Assembly: GCF_051401765.1 (NCBI RefSeq)
Contig: NW_027480464.1
Span: 682,001-746,000 of the forward strand
DNA from: Calliopsis andreniformis
Taxonomy: Eukaryota > Arthropoda > Insecta > Hymenoptera > Andrenidae
Reading direction: 5' to 3'
DNA length: 64,000 nucleotides
Position 1 is the first letter of the stretch. Every line of letters begins with the position of its first letter. Made by a program: the position numbers and the translations under genes. Under the pieces are notes generated by a model that searched no databases, was not told the origin of the DNA, and saw nothing but the letters and a program-made list of their open reading frames with translations. Shown in pieces: positions 12,966 to 25,516 of the stretch.

Positions 12966-13223
12966 TCAATGTCCAATCCTCAATCCTCAATCCTCAATCC
13001 TCAATCGTCAATCTTCAATCCTCAATACTCAATCTTCGATCCTCAATCCTCAATCCTCAAACCTCAATCCTCAACCCTCAGCCCTCATCCTCAATCCTCA
13101 ATCCTCAATCTTCAATCCTCAGTCCTCGATCCTCAATCCTCAATCCTCAATCCTCAATCCTCGGTCCTCAAACCTCAATCCTGAATCCTCAATCCTGAAT
13201 CCTTAATCTTCAGACCTCAGACC

Positions 13224-13363
13224 TCAACAATCAGTTGTCAATCCTCAATCCTCAATAGAATATCATCAATTCACACCTTTCAGTACTCAATATTCAACCT
13301 GCAATCTTCAAATCTCTGTCCACAAACATCAATTCTCATCACTTAGCCCTCAACACTCAGTCC
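13224..13363 (+). repeat. 140-bp module, copy 6
   Basis: One of the most diverged copies: AATATCATCAATTC, ACACCTTTCAGTAC, TCAACCTGC, CTCTGTCC and CACTTAGCCC. No close sister copy inside the window. Confidence 0.87.
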
Positions 13364-13615
13364 CCAATCCTCAATCTTCAATCCTCAATCATCAATTCTC
13401 AATCCTCAGTTCTCAATCTTTAATCCACAATACTCAATCTGCAGTCCTCAATCCTCAATCCTCAATCCTCAATTCTCAATCCTCAATCCTCAGTCCTCAA
13501 TCCTCAATGCTCAATCTTCAATCTTCAATACTCAATCTTCAATCCTCATACCTCAGTCCTCAAACCTCAATTCTGAATCCTCAATCCTGAACCCTCAATC
13601 CTCGGCCCTCAGTCC

Positions 13616-13755
13616 TCAACAATCAGTTGTCAATCCTCAATACTCAATAGAATCTCCTCAATTCACAGCTTTCACTACGCAGTACTCAATCTGCAATCTT
13701 CAAACCTCTATCCACAAACATCAATTCTCATCACTCAACCCTCAACACTCAGTCC
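13616..13755 (+). repeat. 140-bp module, copy 7
   Basis: Variants AATCTCC, ACAGCTTTCACTACGCAG. The CTTTCA(C/T)TAC form is partly shared with 17,976. Confidence 0.87.
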
Positions 13756-14586
13756 TCAATGTTCAATACTCAATCCTCATTCCTCAATCCTCAACCGTCA
13801 ACCTTCAATCCTCAATACTCAATCTTCAATCCTCAATCCTCAATCCTCAATCCTCAATCCTCATTCTTCAATCTTCAATCCTCAATTCTCAATCCTCAAT
13901 CCTCAGCCCTCAGTCCTCAAACCTCAATCCTCAACCCTCAGCCCTCATCGTCAATCTTGAATCCTCAATCCTCAATCCTCAATCCCCAATACTCAATCTT
14001 CAATACTCAATACTCTTTCTTCAATCCTCAATCCTCAACCCTCAATCCTTAATCCTCAATCCTCAATCCTTATTCCTCAATCCTCAATCCTCAGCCTTCA
14101 ATTCTCAATACTCAATCTTCAATCCTCAATCCTCAATCCTCAATCCTCAATCCTCAATATTCAATAGTCAGTCTTCAATCCTCAATACTCAATCTTCAAT
14201 ACTCAATCCTCAATCCTCAATCCTCAACCCTCAATCTTCAATCCTCAATTCTCAATCTTGAATCCCCAATACTCAATCTTCAATCCTCAATCCTCAATCC
14301 TCAATCCTCAATCCTCAATCCTGAGTCCTCATTCTTCAATCCTCAATACCCAATCCTCAATCTTCAATCCTCAATCCTCAATCCTCAATTCTCAATCATC
14401 AATCCTCAGTCCTCAATCCTCAAACCTCAATCCTCAACCCTCATACCTCATCCTCAATCCTCAATTCTCAATCCTCAATCCTCAATCTTCAATCCTCAAT
14501 ACTCAATCTTCAATCCTCAATCCTCAGACCTCGAACCTCAATTGTGAATCCGCAAACCTGAATCCTCAATCTTCAGCACTCAGTCA

Positions 14587-14726
14587 TCAACAATCAGTTG
14601 TCAATCCTCAATCCTCAATAGAATATCCTCAATTCAAAGTTTTCAATACTCAATACTCAATCTGCAATCTTCAAACCTCTATCCACAATCAGCAATTCTC
14701 ATCACTCAACCCTCAACACTCAGTCT
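14587..14726 (+). repeat. 140-bp module, copy 8
   Basis: Variants TCAAAGTTT (ACAGTTT elsewhere) and ACAATCAGCAATTC. Sister of 11,073 by position. It ends in TCAGTCT rather than TCAGTCC. Confidence 0.87.
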
Positions 14727-15229
14727 TCAGTGCTCAATCCTCAATCCTCAATTCTCAATCTTCAATCCTCAATTCTGAATCTTCAATCCTCAATCCTCAA
14801 TCCTCAATACTCAATCCTCAACCCTCAATCTTCAATCCTCAGTCCCCAATCCTCAATCTTCAATCCTCAATACTCAATCCTCAATCTTCAATCCTCAATA
14901 CTCGATCCTCAATCCTGAATACTCAATCTTCAATCCTCAATCCTCAATCCTCAATCCTCAATCCTCAATCCTCATTCCTCAATCCTCAATACCCAATCCT
15001 CAATCGTCAACCCTCATTCCTCAATCCTCAATTCTCAATCCTCAATCCTCAGTCCCCCGTCCTCAAACCTCAATCCTCAACCCTCAGCACTCATCCTCAA
15101 TCCTCAATCCTCAATCCGCAATCCTCAATATTCAATCTTCAATACTCAATCTTCAATCCTCAATCCTCAGTCCTCAAACCTCAATTCTGAATCCTCAATC
15201 CTGAATCCTCAGTCTTCGGCCCTCAGACC

Positions 15230-15369
15230 TCAACAATCAGTTGTCAATCCTCAATTCTCAATAGAATATCCTCAATTCACAGTTTTCAATACTCAATACT
15301 CAATCTGCAATCTTCAAACCTCTATCCACAAACATCAATTCTCATCACTCAAACTTCAACACTCAGTCC
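15230..15369 (+). repeat. 140-bp module, copy 9
   Basis: Sister of 11,716; differs in TCTGCAATCTTC where that copy has TCTGCAAACTTC. Confidence 0.88.
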
Positions 15370-15544
15370 TCATTGTTCAATCCTCAATCCTCAATTCCCA
15401 ATCTTCAATCCTCAATACTGAATCTTCAATCCTCAATCCTCAATCCTCAATACTCAATCCTCAATCCTCAGTCCTCAAACCTCAATTCTGAATCCTCAAT
15501 TCTGAATCCTCATTCCTGAATCCTCAATCTTCAGCCCTCAGTCA

Positions 15545-15684
15545 TCAACAATCAGTTGTCAATACTAAATCCTCAATAGAATATCCTCAATTCACAGTTT
15601 TCAATACTCAATACTCAATCTGCAATCTTCAAACCTCTATCCACAATCATCAATTCTCATCACTCAACACTCAACACTCAGTCA
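15545..15684 (+). repeat. 140-bp module, copy 10
   Basis: Sister of 11,954 through TAAATCC; the preceding heptad is TCAATAC and the last one TCAGTCA. Confidence 0.88.
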
Positions 15685-16416
15685 TCAATGCTCAATCCTC
15701 AATCCTCAATTCTCAATCTTCAATCCTCAATACTGAATCTTCAATCCTCAATCCTCAATCCTCAATACTCAATCCTCAATCCTCAATCTTCAACACTCAG
15801 CCCTCATCGTCAATCCTCAATCCTCAATCTTCAATACTCAGTCCCCAATCCACAATCTTCAATCCTCAATACTCAATCCTTAATCGTCAATCCTCAATCC
15901 TCAATCCTCATTCTTCAATCCTCAGTACCCAATCCTCAATCTTCAATCCTCAATCCTCAATCCTCAATCCTCAATCCTCAATCCTCATTCTTCAATCCTC
16001 AATACCCAATCCTCAATCTTCAATCCTCAATCCTGAGTCCTCAATTCTCAATCCTCAATCCTCAGGCCTCAGTCCTCAAACCTCAATCCTCAACCCTCAG
16101 CCCTCATCGTCAATCCTCAATCCTCAGTCTTCAATCCTCAGTCCCCAATCCTCAATCATCAATCCTCAATACTCAATCCTTAATCCCCAATCCTCAGTCC
16201 TCAATCCTAAATCTTCAATTCTCAATCCTCGATCCTCAGTCCTCAGTCTTCAAACCTCAATCCTCAACTCTCAGCCCTCATCCTCAATCCTCAGTCCTCA
16301 GTCTTCAATCCTCAATCCTCAATCCGCAATACTCAACCTTCAATCCTCAATCCTTGGTCCTCAAACCTCAATTCAGAATCCTCAATCCTGAATCCTCAAT
16401 CTTCAGACCTCAGTCA

Positions 16417-16556
16417 TCAACAATCAGTTGTCAATCCTCAATCCTCAATAGAATATCCTCAATTCACAGTTTTCAATACTCAATACTCAATCTGCAATCT
16501 TCAAACCTCTATCCACAAACAACAATTCCCATTACTCAACCCTCAATACTCAGTCC
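16417..16556 (+). repeat. 140-bp module, copy 11
   Basis: Sister of 12,826 through ACAACAATTCCCATTAC; ends CAATACTCAGTCC where the sister has CAACACTCAGTCC. Confidence 0.88.
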
Positions 16557-16920
16557 TCAATGTCCAATCCTCAATCCTCAATCCTCAATCCTCAATCGTC
16601 AATCTTCAATCCTCAATACTCAATCTTCGATCCTCAATCCTCAATCCTCAATCCTCAATCCTCAATCCTCATTCTTCAATCCTCAATACCCAATCCTCAA
16701 TCTTCAATCCTCAATCCTCCATCCTCAATCCTCAATCCACAATACTCCTTCTTCAATCCTCAACACCCAATCCTCAAGCTTCAATCCTCAATCCTCAATC
16801 CTCAATATTCAATCTTCAATACTCAATCTCCAATCCTCAATCCTCAGAACTCAAACCTCAATTCTGAAACCTCAATTCTGAATCCTCATTCCTCAATCCT
16901 CAATCTTCAGCCCTCAGTCA

Positions 16921-17060
16921 TCAACAATCAGTTGTCAATCCTCAATCCTCAATAGAATATCCTCAATTCACATTTTTCAATACTCAATACCCAATCTGCA
17001 GTCTTCAAACCTCTATCCACAATCATCAATTCTCATCGATCAACCCTCAACACTCAGTCC
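16921..17060 (+). repeat. 140-bp module, copy 12
   Basis: Variants ACATTTTTC, TACCCAATCTGCAGTC and TCATCGATCAACC. It lies outside the 3.5 kb duplication. Confidence 0.87.
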
Positions 17061-17399
17061 TCAATGCTCAATCCTCAATCCTCAATTCTCAATCTTCAAT
17101 CCTCAATACTGAATCTTCAATCCTCAATCCTCAATCCTCAATACTCAATCCTCAATTCTCAATTTTCAACACTCAGTCCCCAATCCTCAACCTTCAATCC
17201 TCAATACTCAATTCTCAATCCTCAATCCTCAATCCTCAATCCTCAATCCTGAATGCTCAATCTTCAATCCTCAATCCTCAATCCTCAACCCTCAATCCTC
17301 AATCCTCAACCATCAATCCTCAATCTTCAATACTCAATCCTCAATCCTCAATCCTCAATCCTCAATACTCAACCATCAATCCTCAATTCTCAATACTCA

Positions 17400-17429
17400 A
17401 TAGAATATCCTGAATTCTCAGGATTCTAT
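17400..17429. repeat. Imperfect palindrome, copy 2
   Basis: Same arms, bulge and centre as at 103. It is followed by ACTCAATCC rather than ACTCAAACC. It lies 161 bases before copy 3. Confidence 0.85.
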
Positions 17430-17560
17430 ACTCAATCCTCAATCCTCAATCTTCACTCATCAATATTCAATCTTCAATCCTCAATCCTCAATCCTCAATC
17501 CTCAATCCTCAATCATCAATCCTCAATACTCAACCATCAATCCTCAATTCCCAATACTCA

Positions 17561-17590
17561 ATAGAATATCCTGAATTCTCAGGATTCTAT
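17561..17590. repeat. Imperfect palindrome, copy 3
   Basis: Same structure. The upstream heptad is TCAATTC-CCAATAC, with C in place of the usual T. The 161-base spacing from copy 2 is 23 heptads. Confidence 0.85.
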
Positions 17591-17975
17591 ACTCAAACCT
17601 CAATCCTCAGCCCTGAGCCCTCATTCACAATCCTCAATCCTCAATCCTCAATCCTCAATTCTCAATTCTCAATCCTCAGCCCTCAGTCCTCAAACCTCAA
17701 TCATCAACCCTCAGCCCACGTCCTCAATCTTCAATCCTCAATCCTCAATCCTCAAACCCCAATCCTCAATCTTCAATCCACAATACTCTTTCTTCATTCC
17801 TCAATCCTCAATCCTCAATCCTCAATCCTCATTCTTCAATCCTCAATACCCAATCCTCAATCTTCAATCCTCAATCCTCAATCCTCAATACTCAATCCTC
17901 AATCCTCAATCCTCAGTCCTCGAACCTCAATTCTGAATCCGCTTTCCTGAATCCTCAATCTTCAGCCCTCAGTAA

Positions 17976-18115
17976 TCAACAATCAGTTGTCAATCCTCAA
18001 TCCTCAATAGAATAGCCTCAATTCAGAGCTTTCATTACTCAATACTCAATCTGCAATCTTCAAACCTCTATCCAGAATCATCAATCCTCATCACTCAACC
18101 CTAAACACTCAGTCC
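17976..18115 (+). repeat. 140-bp module, copy 13
   Basis: Variants AATAGCC, AGAGCTTTCATTAC, TCCAGAATC, and a single CCCTAAA unit near the right end. Confidence 0.87.
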
Positions 18116-18740
18116 TCAATGCTCAATCCTCAATCCTCAATTCTCAATCTTCAATCCTCAATACTGAATCTTCAATCCTCAATCCTCAATCCTCAATACT
18201 CAATCCTCAATCCTCAATCTTCAACACTCAGTCCCCAATCCTCAATCTTCAATCCTCAATACTCAATCCTCAATCCTCAATCCTCAATCCTCAATCCTCA
18301 ATCCTGAATGCTCAATCTTCAATCCTCAATCCTCAATCCTCAATCCTCAATCTTCGATCCTCAATACTCAATCCTCAATCGTCAACCCTCAATCTTCAAT
18401 CCTCAATCATCAACCCTCAGCCCTCATCCTCAATCTTCAATCCTCAATCCTCAATCCTCAATCCCCAATACTCAATCTTCAATCCCCAATACTCTTTCTT
18501 CAATCCTCAATCCTCAATCCTCAATCCTCAATCCTCAAGCCTCAATCCTCAATCCTCAATCCTCAATCCTCAATCCTCAATCCTCAATCCTCAATCTTCA
18601 ATTCTCAATCCTTAATCCTCAAACCTCAGTCCTCAGTCCTCAATCCTCAATCCTGAATACTCAACCTTCAATCCTCAATCCTCAATCCTCAATCCTCAAT
18701 CCTCAATACTCAACCATCAATCCTCAATTCTCAATACTCA

Positions 18741-18770
18741 ATAGAATATCCTGAATTCTCAGGATTCTAT
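18741..18770. repeat. Imperfect palindrome, copy 4
   Basis: Duplicate of the copy at 103 (offset 18,638), with the same flanks on both sides. Confidence 0.87.
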
Positions 18771-19140
18771 ACTCAAACCTCTATCCTCAACCCTGAGACC
18801 TCATTCACAATCCTCAATCCTCAATCCTCAATCCTCAATTCTCAATCCTCAATCCTCAGCCCTCAGTCCTCAAACCTCAATCCTCAACCCTCAGCCCTCA
18901 TCCTCAATCTTCAATCCTCAATCCTCAATCCTCAATCCTCAATTCTCAATCCTCGATCCTCAGTTCTCAGTCCTCAAGCCTCAGTCCTCAACGCTCAGCC
19001 CTCATCCTCAATCCTCAGTCCTCAGTCTTCAATCCTCAATCCTCAATCCTCAATCCTCAATCCTCAATCCTCAATCCTCAGTCCTCAAACCTCAATCCTG
19101 TATCCTCAATCCTGAATCCTCAATCTTCAGACCTCAGACC

Positions 19141-19280
19141 TCAACAATCAGTTGTCAATCCTCAATCCTCAATAGAATATCACTAATTCACAGTTTTCAA
19201 TACTCAATACTCAATCTGCCATCTGCAAATCTCTATCCACAAACATCAATTCCCATCACTCAACCCTCAACACTCAGTCC
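19141..19280 (+). repeat. 140-bp module, copy 14
   Basis: Duplicate of copy 1 at offset 18,638; one difference seen (ATTCCCATCAC against ATTCTCATCAC). Confidence 0.9.
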
Positions 19281-20334
19281 CCAATCCTCAATCTTCAATC
19301 CTCAATGCTCAATCCTCAATCCTCAATCCTCAATCTTCAATCCTCAATTCTCAATCTTGAATCCCCAATACTCAATCTTCAATCCTCAATCCTCAATACT
19401 CAATCCTCAATCCTCAATCCTCAATCCTCAGTCCTCAAACCTCAATCCTCAATCTTCAATCCTAAATACTCAATCTTCAATCCTCAATCCTCAATCCTCG
19501 ATCGTCAGTCTTCAATCCTCAATACTCAATCTTCAATCCTCAATCCTCAATCCTCAATCCTCAATCCTCAATATTCAATCATCAATACTCAATCTTCAAT
19601 CCCCAATCCTCAAACCTCAATCCTCAATCCTCATTCTTCAATCCTAAATACCCAATCCTTAATCTTCAATCCTTAATCCTCAATTCTCAATTCTCAATCC
19701 TCAAGCCTTAATCCTCAGACCTCAAACATCAATATTCAACCCTCAGTCCTCGTCCTCAATCCACAACCCTCAATCCTCAGTCCTCAATATTCAATCATAA
19801 ATAATCAATCTTCAATCCTCAATCCTCAATCCTCAATCCCCAATCCTCAATCCTCAATCTTCAACCCTGAATCCTCAATCCTCAATACTCAATCCTCCAT
19901 CTTCAATCCTCAATACTCAATCTTCAATCCTCAATCCTCAATCGTCAATCCTCAATCCTCAATTTTCAATCCTCAACACTCAATCTTCAATCCTCAATCC
20001 TCAATCCCCAATCCTCAATCCTCATTCTTCAATCCTCAATACCCAATCCTCAATCTTCAATCCTCAATCCTCAATCCTCAATCCTAATTCCTCAATCCTC
20101 ATTCTTCAATCCTCAATACCCAATCCTCAATTTCAATCCTCAATCCTCAATCCTCATTTCTCAATCCTCCATCCTCAACCCTCAGCCCTCATCCTCCATC
20201 CTCAGTACTCAATCCTCTATCCTCAATCTTCAATCCTCAATACTCAATCTTCAATCCTCATTCCTCAATCCTCAATCCTCAATCCTCAGTCTTCAATCCT
20301 CAAGCATCTATCCTCAATTCTCAATCCTCAATCC

Positions 20335-20382
20335 TCAGTCCTCAGTCGTCAAACATCAATCCCCGACCCTTAGCACTCATCC
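20335..20382 (+). repeat. 48-bp module, copy 3
   Basis: Duplicate of copy 1 (offset 18,678) with the same TCAAACA variant. Confidence 0.86.
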
Positions 20383-23300
20383 TCAATCCTCATCCCTCAA
20401 TCCTCAATCCTCAAACCTAAATCCTCTACCGTCAGTCCTCGTCCTCAATCCTCAAACCTCAATCCTCAATCCTCAATATTCAATCATCAATTCTCAATCT
20501 TCAATCCTCAATCCTCAATCCTCAATCCTCAATCCTCAATCCTCAAACCTCAATCCTCAATCCTCAATATTCAATCATCAATACTCAATCTTCAATGCGC
20601 AATCCTCAATCCTCAATCCTCAACCCTCAATCCTCATTCCTCAAACCTCAATACTCAACCCTCAGTCCTCATACTCAATTCTCAATTCTCAATCCTCAAT
20701 CTTCAGTCCTCAATAATCAATCACCAATTCTTGATCCTCAATCCCCAATCTTCAATCCATAATCCTCAATCTTCAATCCCCAATCCCCAGTACTCAATCT
20801 TCAATCCTCAATGCTCAATCCTCAATCCTCAATCCTCAGTCCTCAGACCTCAATCTTCAATCCTCAAACCTCAATCCTCAACCGTCAGTCCTCATTCTCA
20901 AACCTCAATCCTCAATCCTCAATCCTCAATCTTCAATCCCCAATACTCAATCTTCAATCCTCAATCCTCAATACTCAATCCTCAATCCTCAAGCCTCAGG
21001 CATCAATACTCAATCTTCAGTACTCAATCCTCAATCCTCAATCCTCAATCCTCAATCCTCAACCATCAATCCTCATTCCTCAAACCTCAATCCTCAACCC
21101 TGAGTCCTCATCCTCAATTCTCAATTCTCAATCCTCAATCCTCAATCCTCAATCTTCAATCCTCAATAATCAATCTCCGATCCTAGGTCCTCATCCCCAA
21201 CCTTCAATCGTTAATCCTCAATCTTCAATCCTCAATCCCCAGTCATCAATCTTCAATCCTCAATGCTCAATCCTCAATCCTCAATCCTCAGTCCTCAATC
21301 CCCAATCCTTAATCCTCAAACCTCAATCCTCAACCGTCAGTCCTCGTCCTCAATCCTCAAACCTCAATCATCAATCCTCAATATTCAATCATCAATACTC
21401 AATCTTCAATCCTCAATCCTCAAACCTCAATCCTCAATCCTCATTCTTCAATCCTAAATACCCAATCCTCAATTTCCAATCCTCAATCCTCAATCCTCAA
21501 CTCTCAATCCTCAATCCTTAATCCTCAGACCTCAAACATCAATATTCAACCCTCAGTCCTCGTCCTCAATCCACAACCCTCAATCCTCAGTCCTCAATAT
21601 TCAATCATCAATATTCAATCTTCAATCCTCAATCCTCAATCCTCAATCCTCAATCCTCAATCCTCAATTTTCAACCCTGAATCCTCAATCCTCATTACTC
21701 AATCCTCTATCTTCAATCCTCAATACTCAATCTTCAATCCTTAATCCTCAATCTGCAATCCCGAATCCCCAGTACTCAATCTTCAATCCTCAATCCTCAA
21801 TCCTCAATCCTCAATCCTCAGTCCTCAGTCCTCAATCTTCAATCCTCAAACCTCAATCCTCAACCGTCAGTCATCATTCTCCATCCTCAATCCTCAATCC
21901 TCAATCCTCAATCTTCAATCCCCAATACTCAATCTTCAATCCTCAATCCTCAATCCTCAATCCTCAATCCTCAATCCTCAGGTATCAATACTCAATCTTC
22001 AATACTCAATCCTCAATCCTCAATCCTCAATCCTCAATCCTCAATCCTCAACCATCAATCCTCATTCCTCAAACCTCAATCCTCAACCCTCAGTCCTCAT
22101 CCTCAATTCTCAATCCTCAATCCTCAATCGTCAATCCTCAATCTTCAATCCTCAATAATCAATCTCCGATCCTAGATCCTCAATCCCCAATCTTCAATCG
22201 TTAATCCTCAATATTCAATCCTCAATCCCCAGTCATCAATCTTCAATCCTCAATGCTCAATCCTCAATCCTCAATCCTCAATCCTCAGTCCTCAATCCCC
22301 AATCCTCAATACTCTAACCTCAATCCTCAACCGTCAGTCCTCGTCCTCAATCCTCAAACCTCAATCATCAATCCTCAATATTCAATCATCAATACTCAAT
22401 CTTCAATCCTCAATCCTCAAACCTCAATCCTCAATCCTCATTCTTCAATCCTAAATACCCAATCCTCAATTTCCAATCCTCAATCCTCAATCCTCAATTC
22501 TCAATCCTCAATCCTTAATCCTCAGACCTCAAACATCAATATTCAACCCTCAGTCCTCGTCCTCAATCCACAACCCTCAATCCTCAGTCCTCAATATTCA
22601 ATCATCAATATTCAATCTTCAATCCTCAATCCTCAATCCTCAATTTAAAACCCTGAATCCTCAATCCTCAATACTCAATCCTCTATCTTCAATCCTGAAT
22701 ACTCAATCTTCAATCCTTAATCCTCAATCTGCAATCCCGAATCCCCAGTACTCAATCTTCAATCCTCAATGCTCAATCCTCAATCCTCAATCCTCAGTCC
22801 TCAGTCCTCAATCTTCAATCCTCAAACCTCAATCCTCAACCGTCAGTCCTCATTCTCCATCCTCAATCCTCAATCCTCAATCCTCAATCTTCAATCCCCA
22901 ATACTCAATCTTCAATCCTCAATCCTCAATCCTCAATCCTCAATCCTCAATCCTCAGGTATCAATACTCAATCTTCAATACTCAATCCTCAATCCTCAAT
23001 CCTCAATCCTCAATCCTCAATCCTCAATCCTCAACCATCAATCCTCATTCCTCAAACCTCAATCCTCAACCCTCAGTCCTCATCCTCAATTCTCAATCCT
23101 CAATCCTCAATCGTCAATCATCAATCTTCAATCCTCAATAATCAATCTCCGATCCTAGATCCTCAATCCCCAATCTTCAATCGTTAATCCTCAATATTCA
23201 ATCCTCAATCCCCAGTCATCAATCTTCAATCCTCAATGCTCAATCCTCAATCCTCAGTCCTCAATATTCAATCATCAATATTCAATCTTCAATCCTCAAT

Positions 23301-24568
23301 CCTCATTCCTCAATCCTCGATCCTCAATCCTCAATTTTCAACCCTGAATCCTCAATCCTCAATACTCAATCCTCAATCTTCAATCCTCAATACCCAATCT
23401 TCAATCCTCAATCCTCAATCCTCAATCCTCAATCCTCAATCTTCAATCCTCAACACTAATCTTCAATCCTCAATCCCCAATCCTCAATCCTCAATCCTCA
23501 TTCTTCAATCCTCAATACCCAATCCTCAATTTCAATCCTCAATCCTCAATCCTCATTTCTCAATCCTCAATCTTCAACCCTCAGCCCTCATCCTCCATCC
23601 TCAGTACTCAATCCTCTACCCTCAATCCTCGATCCTCAATACTCAATCTTCGATCCTCATTCCTCAATCCTCAATCCTCAATCCTCAATCTTCAATCGCC
23701 AATACTCAATCTGCAATCCCCAATTCTCAGTCGTCAATCCTCAGTCATCAATCCTCAATCTTCAATACTCAATCGTCAATCCTTAGTCCTCAATCCTCAA
23801 TCCTCAATCCTCGTTCATCAAACCTCAATCCTCAATCCTCAATATTCAATCATCCATACTCAATCTTCAATCTTCAATCCTCAATCCTCAATCCTCAATC
23901 CTCAATCCTCATTCCTCAATATTCAATCATCAATACTCAATCTTCAACCCTCAATCTTCAATCCTCAATACTCAATCTTCAATCCTGAATCCTCAATCCT
24001 CAATCCTCAATCCTCAATCCTCAGGCATCAATACTCAATCTACAATATTCAATCCTCAATCCTTAACCCTCAATCCACAATCCTCAAGCTTCAATACTCA
24101 ATACTGAATCTTCAATCCTCAATCCTCAATCCTCAATCCTCAATCCTCAATCCTCAATCTTCAATCCTCAATTCTCAATCTTCAATCCTCGATCCTCAAT
24201 CCTCAATCCTCAATATTCAATCATCAATACTCAATCTTCAACCCTCAATCTTCAATCCTCAATACTCAATCTTCAATCCTCACTCCTCAATCCTCAATCC
24301 TCAAACCTCAATCCTCAATCCTCAATATTCAATCATCAATACTCAATCTTCAATCCGCAATCCTCAATCCTCAATCCTCAACCCTCAATCCTCATTCCTC
24401 AAACCTCAATCCTCAACCCTCAGTCCTCATACTCAATTCTCAATTCTCAATCCTCAATCTTCAGTCCTCAATAATCAATCTCCAATTCTTGATCCTCAAT
24501 CCCCAATCTTCAATCCATAATCCTCATTCTTCAATCCCCAATCCCCAGTACACAATCTTCAATCCTCA

Positions 24569-25516
24569 ATGCTCAATCCTCAATCCTCAATCCTCAGTCC
24601 TCAGACCTCAATCTTCAATCCTCAAACCTCAATCCTCAACCGTCAGTCCTCATTCTCAAACCTCAATCCTCAATCCTCAATCCTCAATCTTCAATCCCCA
24701 ATACTCAATCTTCAATCCTCAATCCTCAATACTCAATCCTCAATCCTCAAGCCTCAGGCATCAATACTCAATCTTCAATACTCAATCCTCAATCCTCAAT
24801 CCTCAATCCTCAATCCTCAACCATCAATCCTCATTCCTCAAACCTCAATCCTCAACCCTGAGTCCTCATCCTCAATTCTCAATTCTCAATCCTCAATCCT
24901 CAATCCTCAATCTTCAATCCTCAATAATCAATCTCAGATCCTAGGTCCTCAATCCCCAACCTTCAATCGTTAATCCTCAATCTTCAATCCTCAATCCCCA
25001 GTCATCAATCTTCAATCCTCAATGCTCAATCCTCAATCCTCAATCCTCAGTCCTCAATCCCCAATCCTTAATCCTCAAACCTCAATCCTCAACCGTCAGT
25101 CCTCGTCCTCAATCCTCAAACCTCAATCATCAATCCTCAATATTCAATCATCAATACTCAATCTTCAATCCTCAATCCTCAAACCTCAATCCTCAATCCT
25201 CATTCTTCAATCCTAAATACCCAATCCTCAATTTCCAATCCTCAATCCTCAATCCTCAATTCTCAATCCTCAATCCTTAATCCTCAGACCTCAAACATCA
25301 ATATTCAACCCTCAGTCCTCGTCCTCAATCCACAACCCTCAATCCTCAGTCCTCAATATTCAATCATCAATATTCAATCTTCAATCCTCAATCCTCAATC
25401 CTCAATCCTCAATCCTCAATACTCAATCCTCTATCTTCAATCCTCAATACTCAATCTTCAATCCTTAATCCTCAATCTGCAATCCCGAATCCCCAGTACT
25501 CAATCTTCAATCCTCA
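24569..25516. repeat. 948-bp tandem duplication, unit 1
   Basis: A module starting with a TCAATGC heptad at 24,569 recurs at 25,517 and, in related form, at 26,465: two steps of exactly 948 bases. The length equals 132 heptamers plus four hexamers, and I can see four 6-base units inside (one TCATTC, one TCATCC, two TCGTCC). The left copy of the domain has a single step of 983 bases here (5,891 to 6,874), so the extra unit is specific to the right copy. Confidence 0.85.

Larger units (their letters stand above)
10870..13057. repeat. B-domain duplication, unit 1
   Basis: This unit matches 14,384-16,648. The offset is 3,514 (502 heptads) up to the second 140-bp module and 3,591 (513 heptads) afterwards, because the right copy has 77 extra bases (11 heptads). 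Four 140-bp modules pair off by private variants: 11,073 with 14,587, 11,716 with 15,230, 11,954 with 15,545, and 12,826 with 16,417. Confidence 0.85.
14384..16648. repeat. B-domain duplication, unit 2
   Basis: Partner of 10,870-13,057. The CATACCTCATCC marker at 14,441 matches 10,927. The copy carries 77 additional bases between the modules at 15,230 and 15,545 (315-base spacing against 238 in unit 1). Sharing ends near 16,648, where this copy continues with pure TCAATCC while unit 1 has TCAAACC. Confidence 0.85.
10870..19300. repeat. B-type domain with 140-bp modules and palindromes
   Basis: This domain is distinguished by thirteen 140-bp CAATCAGTTG modules and three palindromes, and by complete absence of the CG-containing 48-bp module. 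Its left edge coincides, within tens of bases, with the point where the match between the two A-type copies ends (10,880). The left part is an internal duplication at offsets 3,514 and 3,591, both exact multiples of seven. The right end (18,639 onward) repeats the first 660 bases of the window. Confidence 0.85.

Noticed and set aside
18095..18110. Interstitial telomere (CCCTAAA)
   Set aside because: Only a single unit, explained by one substitution in TCAACCC; no tandem telomere repeats.
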